Source: Clostridia bacterium
Lineage (GTDB): Bacteria > Bacillota > Clostridia > Oscillospirales > Butyricicoccaceae
Assembly (NCBI GenBank): GCA_017560175.1
Contig: JAFYOK010000208.1
Location: 1-7,768, forward strand
Reading direction: 5' to 3'
DNA length: 7,768 bases
Shown: piece after piece, positions 1-4,596 of the stretch
How the letters are laid out: each line of letters opens with the position of its first letter
Numbering within the stretch: position 1 is the first letter of the stretch
Notes under the pieces: model-generated
Told to the model about the DNA's origin: nothing
Databases searched by the model: none
The model's input: only the letters and a program-made list of their open reading frames with translations
Made by a program: the position numbers and the translations under genes

Positions 1-1
1 C

Positions 2-1162
2 AGCGGCCCATATCTGGAGATCCACAGCTTCTCGGGCATGGGCATGAGCTCCACCGGCTCCATCGACCTGGAAGAAGAGGAAGGCGAAAATATGCTCAAG
101 CCTGCCGCTGCTCTGGCCGAAGAAGTCCCTGCCGGAGAAAAGCGCACCAAGACCTATGCGTTGGCCGATTTTTATGACTATTACCACGTCAATTCCCAGA
201 TCCGTCTGCCTTCCCCCAACAATGTGGTACGGTGGGCGCTGGAATCGGCGGCGGAAGAAGCCTTTGTCAACGACTATTTCAAGTTCCCCGTTCTGCCCGA
301 CCATAAGGTGGAAGTCAAAGTCGAAAAGAATGGCATGGGCGGCGTATCCGATGTCAGCATCAATACCGTGGGCACCACCGATTTTAATCTCGGTGCCGTC
401 AGCGCCTTCACCGATCACGGCTATTATTTCTCCTTTTCCCGTTTCAATGGCATGACACCGCTGGATGTCAGCCATATCAAAGACGGCTATGGCATCTATG
501 TCGTACCGCTGGCCGAGAACAGTTCCGGACTCCTCGGAATCCCCGAGGACCGTGACCCCGTTGAGCTGGCCGTTTCTCTGCCCGAGGAGATCGACCTCAT
601 GGGCTTGGCTGCCGCTTCCGACCAGACCGAGCTGTATGTTCTCTATGGTTTGAATGGCACCCAGTACCTGGATGTCTATGCCCTGCCCGATATGACCAAG
701 ACCCAGACCGTTGAACTGCCTAAGCAGTATCGCGATGGCGGCACGGTACAGATGCACGACATCATGGTGGATGAAACCGGCATCCTGCTCAACGGCGGAG
801 CGTGCATGAGCTTCCTGGCCCCCGATGCCGACGGCAAACTGGCTGTACAGACCATCGGCGATTATCAGACGGCGCTCGATGAATACGGCTCTTTCTATAC
901 GTGGAACGGTCTGGACTTCAGCTGGAACGGCGAGTTTCTGGCCATCACCTATCCCTATGACTTTTACGAAAGCTGCCGGTATTACCTGCTGATCTTTGGT
1001 GCCGATGGTCTGGCCTATACCGGCCGCCTGGGGCTTTCCCTCAATGATGCCGACAATGGCACCGATGTGGACCGTTATCATTATAAATACGATCACCGCG
1101 TCCGCTTTGACAGCTTCAATTCCTACGATGATACAAATTATCTGAGCGTCAGCTGGAACTGA
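2..1162 (+). CDS. Unrecognised protein, C-terminal 386 residues (5' end outside the window)
   Basis: The frame is open from base 2 to a TGA at 1160-1162, with no stop and no convincing SD sequence before the first ATG codons (38, 44), so this is the 3' part of a longer gene that starts upstream. I do not recognise the family. The visible part begins with an acidic stretch (LEEEEGEN), then a region rich in Asp, Gly, Tyr and Phe with many short hydrophobic stretches alternating with turns, such as YGIYVVPLAE, TELYVLYGLNG and YLDVYALPDM. That pattern suggests a beta-rich fold, possibly a propeller-like secreted or surface domain, but this is inference from composition only. There is no membrane segment in the visible part and only two cysteines, far apart. 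Codon use resembles that of the neighbouring genes. Alternatives include a beta-propeller lipoprotein or a WD40-like periplasmic protein; the N-terminus would be needed to decide. A strong hairpin terminator follows 8 bp after the stop. Confidence 0.8.
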   Translation, partial: SGPYLEIHSFSGMGMSSTGSIDLEEEEGENMLKPAAALAEEVPAGEKRTKTYALADFYDYYHVNSQIRLPSPNNVVRWALESAAEEAFVNDYFKFPVLPDHKVEVKVEKNGMGGVSDVSINTVGTTDFNLGAVSAFTDHGYYFSFSRFNGMTPLDVSHIKDGYGIYVVPLAENSSGLLGIPEDRDPVELAVSLPEEIDLMGLAAASDQTELYVLYGLNGTQYLDVYALPDMTKTQTVELPKQYRDGGTVQMHDIMVDETGILLNGGACMSFLAPDADGKLAVQTIGDYQTALDEYGSFYTWNGLDFSWNGEFLAITYPYDFYESCRYYLLIFGADGLAYTGRLGLSLNDADNGTDVDRYHYKYDHRVRFDSFNSYDDTNYLSVSWN

Positions 1163-1170
1163 TACAAAAA

Positions 1171-1202
1171 GGGTCCGTTGCAAAATGCAGCGGACCCTTA
1201 AA
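1171..1202 (+). terminator. Hairpin terminator, probably bidirectional
   Basis: GGGTCCGTTGC (1171-1181) pairs with GCAGCGGACCC (1187-1197) over 11 bp with one G-T wobble and a 5-base AAAAT loop. On the plus strand it is followed by TTAAAATT, a weak T-run. The A-run just before it (1166-1170) becomes a T-run for transcription from the right, so it could also end the minus-strand cyclophilin-like gene transcript. It lies 8 bp after the stop of the first gene. Confidence 0.85.
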
Positions 1203-1258
1203 ATTAAGGAATTTGTAGGGTATTAGAAATCCCGGTTTCAAAATAGCAGAAACCTATT

Positions 1259-1390
1259 AGGCTTCCCCTGTGGGGAAGCTGGCACCCAAAGGGTGACTGA
1301 TGAGGGCGGCCATTTGGCCGCATTCAATATGCCCTAACGGGCACACTCATCCACCACTAAAGTGGTCCCCCTTCCCTAATAGGGAAGGCT
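1259..1390. repeat. Six-hairpin palindromic intergenic repeat
   Basis: Six small hairpins lie back to back: GCTTCCCC/GGGGAAGC (1261-1279), CACCC/GGGTG (1283-1295), GCGGCC/GGCCGC (1306-1321), TGCCC/GGGCA (1330-1343), ACCAC/GTGGT (1353-1366) and CCTTCCCT/AGGGAAGG (1370-1388). GATGAG (1299-1304) pairs with CTCATC (1346-1351) and encloses the middle two. The whole unit is therefore nearly symmetric, two hairpins on each side of a central stem carrying two more. The outer ends, TTAGGCTTCCCC and the reverse complement of GGGAAGGCTAAAA, form imperfect terminal inverted repeats. It has no coding potential. It resembles the dispersed palindromic elements of gut Clostridia and could be a small non-autonomous mobile element or an RNA-processing or termination element. 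Only one copy lies in this window, so calling it a repeat is inference. Confidence 0.65.
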
Positions 1391-1412
1391 AAAACAGCAG
1401 ACCTATTTATGT

Positions 1413-1982
1413 TTACTGCCATGTGGAGGGCAGGCGCTGTACCGGTACTTTGATCGGTTCGGGATAATCTACGCCGTGGAGTTCCAGCTCGACACGGAGG
1501 ATGACTTCCGGTTCGAGGGGCTCGTTGACTTCGATGTTCATGCCTTCCAGCTTGACCGGACGGGTGGCCACCTTTTCCAGACGGCGCAGTTCCTCCATGC
1601 CTTCCAGCACATAGCCAAAGACGGGATAGATGCCCTTATGATCGGGGCAGTCGGTCAGCGGAAAGAAGGGTTCACAGCCGGCCATGCCGTTGACACCGTA
1701 ACCGCCCATGCAGATACAGCCGGGATGGGAATCGAGGGGTTCGATCTCGGGATGGAGCATCGACTCCAGAGGGATCAGATACTTACAGCCCTCCTGATGG
1801 AATGCGGCATAGCTGAGGTCGACCCACTTACCGGGAACAATGCGCTGGATGGCATGGTTATCCAGCCAGCCATGCTTGGCACAATAAATAAAACTGTTGA
1901 CGGTATTGGGAGCGGCTTCGGGCAGCAGTTCGACGACGATGCGGCTGCCGCTGGACATATGAAAAGTTGCGATCGGATGCAT
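1413..1982 (-). CDS. Cyclophilin-like peptidyl-prolyl cis-trans isomerase domain protein with an altered active site
   Basis: This 189-residue protein has the cyclophilin pattern. A beta hairpin comes first, then PEAAPNTVNSFIY (21-33), matching the family's P-E-x-A-P-x-T-V-x-N-F helix. Next come QRIVPG (46-51) in the place of the family's HRVIPG, then a glycine-rich segment CICMGGYGVNGMAGCEPFF (89-107), and VFGYVLEGMEELRRLEKV (121-138), matching the VFGKVxEGMDVV end. Cyclophilins isomerise X-Pro bonds, and with no signal peptide this one should be cytoplasmic. The catalytic Arg is kept (R47), but the following F-M-x-Q is replaced by K52-W53-V-D55, and the A-N of the substrate pocket reads G-G, so activity may be weak or changed. 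The start ATG at 1982 has an AGAGAGG SD sequence at 1991-1997. Seven cysteines in a short cytoplasmic protein are notable. The gene stands alone, convergent with the gene on its left, behind its own promoter. The family call is firm; enzymatic activity is not. Confidence 0.85.
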   Translation of the reverse strand: MHPIATFHMSSGSRIVVELLPEAAPNTVNSFIYCAKHGWLDNHAIQRIVPGKWVDLSYAAFHQEGCKYLIPLESMLHPEIEPLDSHPGCICMGGYGVNGMAGCEPFFPLTDCPDHKGIYPVFGYVLEGMEELRRLEKVATRPVKLEGMNIEVNEPLEPEVILRVELELHGVDYPEPIKVPVQRLPSTWQ

Positions 1983-2014
1983 GATTCTGTCCTCTCTTTC
2001 GGGGATTTGTCTAT

Positions 2015-2044
2015 ATTATACATCCCCTCCCGGGGAGTTAGCAA
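2015..2044 (-). promoter_or_regulatory. Promoter of the cyclophilin-like gene
   Basis: Read on the minus strand, TTGCTA (2044-2039) and a perfect TATAAT (2020-2015) are separated by 18 bp. The start of transcription would fall near 2008, giving a leader of about 25 bases that includes the SD sequence at 1991-1997. The -35 box matches consensus at 4 of 6 positions. Confidence 0.65.
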
Positions 2045-2168
2045 GTGCTCTTTGTGCACACTCAATAATTTATTTTCTCTATCAGAAACGGAAAAATGTA
2101 TAGATTTTTTCTATAAACTATATCCGAATTTTCATACAAAAAACAGGCAGTTTTTTTGTGCAAAATCA
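2045..2168. other. AT-rich spacer with two inverted repeats
   Basis: There is no coding signal between the minus-strand promoter and the first tRNA promoter. TATAGA (2099-2104) pairs with TCTATA (2110-2115). ACAAAAAAC (2136-2144) pairs with GTTTTTTTGT (2150-2159), with one extra T, around the loop AGGCA. The second hairpin is flanked by A and T runs and could end stray transcription. The AT-rich tract may also serve as an UP element for the tRNA promoter at 2169. The divergent promoters flanking this spacer leave room for a regulator site, but no clear operator is visible. Confidence 0.4.
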
Positions 2169-2196
2169 TTGACAATCGGCGGAAAATCCGTATAAT
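2169..2196 (+). promoter_or_regulatory. Consensus promoter of the first tRNA-Leu gene
   Basis: A perfect TTGACA (2169-2174) and a perfect TATAAT (2191-2196) are separated by 16 bp. Transcription should begin around 2203, about 8 bases before the mature tRNA 5' end, leaving a short leader for RNase P. Confidence 0.9.
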
Positions 2197-2210
2197 ACAA
2201 ATTGTCACAT

Positions 2211-2297
2211 GCGGATGTGGCGGAATCGGCAGACGCGCTAGCTTCAGGTGCTAGTGAGGGCAACTTCGTGGGGGTTCAAGTCCCTTCATCCGCACCA
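2211..2297 (+). tRNA. tRNA-Leu, anticodon CAG (copy 1)
   Basis: This is an 87-base class II tRNA including an encoded CCA. The acceptor stem is GCGGATG (2211-2217) with CATCCGC (2287-2293), discriminator A2294, then CCA 2295-2297. The anticodon stem is CTAGC (2238-2242)/GCTAG (2250-2254) around the loop TTCAGGT, placing anticodon CAG at 2245-2247, which reads CTG leucine codons. The long variable arm forms a 4-bp stem, GAGG (2256-2259) with CTTC (2264-2267) and a GCAA loop, as expected for tRNA-Leu. The T arm is GGGGG, TTCAAGT, CCCTT. CTG is heavily used in the coding genes of this window, which fits a need for this tRNA. It differs from copy 2 by a single base, A2257. Confidence 0.97.
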
Positions 2298-2300
2298 GAC

Positions 2301-2336
2301 TTGATCGCTGTTAAAGCTTCACATTTCAGCGGTCAA
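2301..2336 (+). other. Hairpin after the first tRNA-Leu, without a T-run
   Basis: TTGATCGCTG (2301-2310) pairs with CAGCGGTCAA (2327-2336), 10 bp with one wobble and a 16-base loop, starting 4 bases after the tRNA CCA end. No T-run follows (AGGAAATATG), so it does not look like an intrinsic terminator. It may help define the tRNA 3' end for processing. Transcription may continue from here to the terminator at 2530-2566. The stretch from 2337 to 2458 holds only weak short hairpins and no gene I can support. Confidence 0.55.
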
Positions 2337-2458
2337 AGGAAATATGAAATCAGGCGAACACGTTCTTCTTTCTGTCGCCAGCAGTCGAGATCTCAAGTAA
2401 GAGAAGACCCTCGGGAGAGCGTAAAGTCAGGCAAGTATTTCCGTGGTAACTCAATAAG

Positions 2459-2566
2459 GAATAAAGGGCCCAAGCTGTCAAAATGCTTCACAACTTTGAC
2501 CCAAGTATCCTTTATTCTACGACTTATTCAGCCATTCAGGTTTTCTGGATGGCTTTTATTTTTTGT
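2459..2566 (+). ncRNA. Candidate structured RNA, copy 1 (hairpin plus terminator)
   Basis: GAATAAAGG (2459-2467) pairs with CCTTTATTC (2509-2517). Inside lies a large internal loop with CCAAG on both strands (2470-2474 and 2501-2505), then GTCAAA (2477-2482) pairs with TTTGAC (2495-2500), closing a 12-base loop. A terminator hairpin follows (2530-2554 plus T-run). The same architecture recurs at 3123-3229 with compensating differences: the extra G in the left arm here is matched by an extra C in the right arm, and A-T here is G-T there. Such changes suggest selection on RNA structure. The 5' end is uncertain, and I see no promoter of its own, so it may be made as the tail of the tRNA-Leu transcript. 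No known RNA family was recognised. The alternative is a duplicated attenuator that has lost its downstream gene. Confidence 0.55.
2530..2566 (+). terminator. Intrinsic terminator of structured RNA copy 1
   Basis: AGCCATTCAG (2530-2539) pairs with CTGGATGGCT (2545-2554), 10 bp with one G-T pair and loop GTTTT, followed by a long T-rich run (2554-2566). It is the first convincing terminator downstream of the first tRNA-Leu gene. Confidence 0.88.
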
Positions 2567-2652
2567 TTATTTCCACTCACTGCGAGGATACATATCATAA
2601 CAAAATCACTGTATATATTTTTTAAAACTACCCCACATGAGATTGGGCCCCC

Positions 2653-2704
2653 TTGTAGGGGAGGCGTTTCGCCTCCCGCGGGACGGGAAACCCGTCCCCT
2701 ACAA
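2653..2704. repeat. GC-rich three-stem palindromic repeat
   Basis: TTGTAGGGG (2653-2661) pairs with CCCCTACAA (2696-2704). Inside are two hairpins, AGGCG-TTT-CGCCT (2662-2674) and ACGGG-AAA-CCCGT (2683-2695), separated by the self-complementary CCCGCGGG (2675-2682). The result is an almost perfect cruciform or three-way junction. There is no coding potential, and it is much more GC-rich than the AT-rich spacer around it. It resembles the dispersed small palindromic units of gut Clostridia. I infer an inserted repeat, since only one copy is in the window. Confidence 0.65.
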
Positions 2705-2734
2705 TGTATAATGTTGTTCCCCTTCATTTTATAG

Positions 2735-2805
2735 ATTTTGGCCGAATCAATCGGCTCAAAATCCACGCCGCCATTCTGACCGGCGGCGAGCGCCCGAAGA
2801 CGCTC
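2735..2805. repeat. Cluster of three adjacent hairpins
   Basis: ATTTTGGCCGA (2735-2745) pairs with TCGGC-T-CAAAAT (2751-2762), 11 bp with one bulged T and loop ATCAA. GCCGCC (2767-2772) pairs with GGCGGC (2782-2787), and GAGCG (2788-2792) pairs with CGCTC (2801-2805). They are packed with almost no gap, 30 bases after the palindromic repeat at 2653-2704, and may be part of the same insertion. No coding signal and no T-run follow, so they are not terminators of a usual kind. Confidence 0.45.
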
Positions 2806-2828
2806 ATGTCAACACTTTACATCCCATG

Positions 2829-2888
2829 AAAAATATTTTTGAAAAAATCAAAATTTACTGTTGACATTTGAAAAGAATCTGTTATAAT
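2829..2888 (+). promoter_or_regulatory. Consensus promoter of the second tRNA-Leu gene with A/T-rich UP-like tract
   Basis: A perfect TTGACA (2861-2866) and a perfect TATAAT (2883-2888) are separated by 16 bp, the same spacing as copy 1. Directly upstream is a 30-base tract of A and T runs (2829-2858), including the palindrome AAAAATATTTTT (2829-2840), placed where an UP element would contact the polymerase alpha subunit. Transcription should start near 2895. Confidence 0.88.
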
Positions 2889-2902
2889 AGCTTTTGTCAG
2901 TT

Positions 2903-2989
2903 GCGGATGTGGCGGAATCGGCAGACGCGCTAGCTTCAGGTGCTAGTGGGGGCAACTTCGTGGGGGTTCAAGTCCCTTCATCCGCACCA
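2903..2989 (+). tRNA. tRNA-Leu, anticodon CAG (copy 2)
   Basis: This 87-base tRNA is identical to the copy 692 bases upstream except at 2949 (G here, A there). The anticodon CAG is at 2937-2939, and CCA is encoded at 2987-2989. The changed base lies in the variable-arm stem and turns an A-U pair into a G-U pair, so the fold is kept. The leader up to the -10 box is the same length as in copy 1, but this copy has its own strong terminator immediately downstream. Confidence 0.97.
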
Positions 2990-2994
2990 ACTGT

Positions 2995-3023
2995 AAGCAG
3001 GTTTCCTCGGAGACCTGCTTTTT
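2995..3023 (+). terminator. Intrinsic terminator of the second tRNA-Leu gene
   Basis: AAGCAGGTTTC (2995-3005) pairs with GAGACCTGCTT (3010-3020), with one wobble. A further C-G pair at 3006/3009 would leave only a 2-base loop, so a CTCG tetraloop is more likely. TTTTT (3019-3023) follows. It starts 6 bases after the CCA end, so this tRNA should be a short single-gene transcript. The following stretch (3024-3122) shows no gene and no clear structure. Confidence 0.9.
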
Positions 3024-3122
3024 CATCGCCCAAATACTGCGGCCGTTAGGTCTTCCATTTCCGAAAGTTACACGAGTAGGAGAAACGAGAGGATAAACGA
3101 GCGGGACAGTTTTTTATAAGAA

Positions 3123-3229
3123 GAATAAAGGTCCAAGTTGTCGAAGATATTTGACTGTTTGACCCAAGCATCTTTATTCTGCAGACGATTTCAGCCATTC
3201 GGTTTTGCCGGATGGCTTTTGTTTTGTTT
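3123..3229 (+). ncRNA. Candidate structured RNA, copy 2 (hairpin plus terminator)
   Basis: GAATAAAG (3123-3130) pairs with CTTTATTC (3172-3179). The internal loop again has CCAAG on both sides (3133-3137 and 3164-3168). GTCGAA (3140-3145) pairs with TTTGAC (3158-3163) around a 12-base loop whose sequence differs from copy 1 while its length is the same. A terminator hairpin and T-run end it (3193-3229). A strong terminator at 2995-3023 separates it from the second tRNA, so it needs its own promoter. TATAAG at 3115-3120 is a possible -10 box, but no good -35 box is visible, so the 5' end is uncertain. It lies about 100 bases before the CcdA-TlpA gene, so it could instead be an attenuator or riboswitch-like leader of that operon. 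The copy after the first tRNA, which has no gene behind it, argues against a purely cis role. Confidence 0.55.
3193..3229 (+). terminator. Intrinsic terminator of structured RNA copy 2
   Basis: AGCCATTCGG (3193-3202) pairs with CCGGATGGCT (3208-3217), 10 bp with one wobble and loop TTTTG, followed by TTTTGTTTTG. Compared with copy 1 the top of the stem has changed on both strands (CAG/CTG to CGG/CCG), a paired substitution that keeps the stem. Confidence 0.88.
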
Positions 3230-3288
3230 ATTTACAAATTGTTTAACCCTTCCCCATCCCCCATTCTCTTTCCTTTCCCTCTTTCTTA

Positions 3289-3297
3289 TGGTACACT
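3289..3297 (+). promoter_or_regulatory. Possible extended -10 promoter of the CcdA-TlpA two-component operon
   Basis: TG-G-TACACT (3289-3297) fits the extended -10 pattern TGnTATAAT with 4 of 6 matches in the hexamer. No good -35 box lies upstream in the pyrimidine-rich tract at 3248-3286. Transcription would start near 3304, giving a leader of about 30 bases before the SD sequence GGAGG (3323-3327) and the ATG at 3333. It is the best candidate after the terminator at 3193-3229, but weak. Confidence 0.35.
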
Positions 3298-3332
3298 ATC
3301 CATGTAGTAAAATTATTTTATCGGAGGTTTTT

Positions 3333-4586
3333 ATGCAGCTTCTTCCTGCCGTCAGCCTTTCTGCGCTGACCGTTTTTCTCCAGGGCATCATCAGCTTTTT
3401 CTCGCCTTGTGTCCTGCCCATTCTGCCCATTTATTTCGGCTACCTTTCCGGCCAGGCCGATGACGGTGACGAAACATCGCCTATGAAAAAAGGCCGTCTG
3501 GTATCCAATACCTTTTTCTTTATTTTAGGTATCAGCTTTGCCTTTTTCCTGCTGGCGCTGGGCTTTACGGCTTTTGGCCAGTTCTTTAACCGCCACAGCG
3601 GCCTGATCTCCAAGATCGGCGGCGGCATCGTCATTCTCTTTGGCCTTTATCAGCTGGGCCTCTTCGGCGATTCCATGCTGATGAACCGCGAGCGCAAGTT
3701 CCATCTGGACGCTGAAAAGCTGTCGGCCAGCCCGCTGACCGCCATGCTCATGGGCTTTACTTTCAGCTTCGGCTGGACACCCTGTGTCGGCCCTGCGCTG
3801 ACTTCGGCCCTCATTCTGGCTTCCTCCAGCGAAACTGCCGCTTCCGGCTTCCTGATGGTGGGCCTCTATACCATCGGCTTCACTCTCCCCTTCATGATCC
3901 TCTCCTTCTTTGCTGAAAAGGCTATGGACTTTTTCGCAGGCAAGGGTCGCCTCATGGTCATTCTTCAGAAGGTCGGCGCCGTCCTCATGATCTTCATGGG
4001 CCTGCTGATGTTTGTCGGTGCTATGTCGACTCCCGGCATGGCTGCCGATGCCGATCTGCCCGAAGAGACCACGACCCAGACCGAACAGGCAGATACATCT
4101 TCCGATGCTGCCGAAGAATCTGCGGAAGAGCGCCCCAAGGTCAAAGCCCCTGCCATCGAGATGACCGACCGCGAGGGCAATCCCGTATCGCTGGATGACT
4201 TTGCAGGCAAGACCATCTTCCTCAACTTCTGGGCGACATGGTGCGGCCCCTGCAAGAGCGAGATGCCCGACATTCAGAAACTCTATGAGGCCTATGGTTA
4301 TAATGAGGAGGATGTTGCCGTCATTGCTGTTGCTCATCCCGATTACTACCGCGAAGGTCCTCAGACTGAGATCGAAGCCTTCCTGGACGAGAACGGCTAT
4401 ACCTATCCTGTGTTCTTCGATGCCAATGCCACTTCGGCCACGGCCTACAGCCTCAATTCCTTCCCTACCACCTACATGATCGACAATGAAGGTTATGTCT
4501 ACGGCTATATCGCCGGTGCCATCTCTTACGATACCATGGTGGAGATCATCGAAATGACCCAGACCAAGGATTATTCTGTAAAATAA
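3333..4586 (+). CDS. CcdA-TlpA fusion: transmembrane thiol-disulfide carrier with extracytoplasmic thioredoxin-like domain
   Basis: This 417-residue protein joins two families. Residues 1-231 form a CcdA/DsbD-type membrane domain with about six helices (near 7-37, 57-85, 92-113, 135-163, 170-192 and 209-231). Its redox cysteines are C26 in SPCVLPILP and C151 in TPCVGP. An acidic linker (237-270, rich in E, T, D and S) leads to a TlpA/ResA-like thioredoxin fold with the active site WATWCGPC (C304, C307) and the cis-Pro loop SFPTT (P378). CcdA passes electrons from cytoplasmic thioredoxin to outward thiol-disulfide proteins, and here donor and acceptor are one chain. Substrates may be cytochrome c maturation factors or other exported disulfide proteins; no such gene is nearby. 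The ATG at 3333 is chosen because GGAGG lies 5 bases upstream. The frame stays open to 3138, but that part is the RNA hairpin and terminator region. It is the first gene of a three-gene operon with a kinase and a regulator. Confidence 0.93.
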   Translation: MQLLPAVSLSALTVFLQGIISFFSPCVLPILPIYFGYLSGQADDGDETSPMKKGRLVSNTFFFILGISFAFFLLALGFTAFGQFFNRHSGLISKIGGGIVILFGLYQLGLFGDSMLMNRERKFHLDAEKLSASPLTAMLMGFTFSFGWTPCVGPALTSALILASSSETAASGFLMVGLYTIGFTLPFMILSFFAEKAMDFFAGKGRLMVILQKVGAVLMIFMGLLMFVGAMSTPGMAADADLPEETTTQTEQADTSSDAAEESAEERPKVKAPAIEMTDREGNPVSLDDFAGKTIFLNFWATWCGPCKSEMPDIQKLYEAYGYNEEDVAVIAVAHPDYYREGPQTEIEAFLDENGYTYPVFFDANATSATAYSLNSFPTTYMIDNEGYVYGYIAGAISYDTMVEIIEMTQTKDYSVK

Positions 4587-4596
4587 GGTCAGCGAT

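Noticed and set aside
1259..1390. CRISPR array
   Set aside because: The hairpins are all different in sequence and there are no regularly spaced direct repeats.
1476..2195. Plus-strand open frame opposite the cyclophilin-like gene
   Set aside because: It runs through the minus-strand promoter and AT-rich spacer and has no recognisable domain; the minus strand carries the cyclophilin pattern and a good SD sequence.
2430..2460. Possible T-box motif (CCGTGGTAAC)
   Set aside because: It departs from the conserved T-box bulge sequence, there is no specifier stem or antiterminator, and no aminoacyl-tRNA synthetase or amino acid gene follows.
2202..2600. Open frame across the first tRNA-Leu gene
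   Set aside because: It is a chance frame through a tRNA gene and structured RNA.
3138..3332. N-terminal extension of the CcdA-TlpA protein by 65 residues
   Set aside because: This stretch is the structured RNA, its terminator and an AT- or pyrimidine-rich leader. There is no SD sequence at 3138, while the ATG at 3333 has GGAGG 5 bases upstream and starts the conserved membrane domain.
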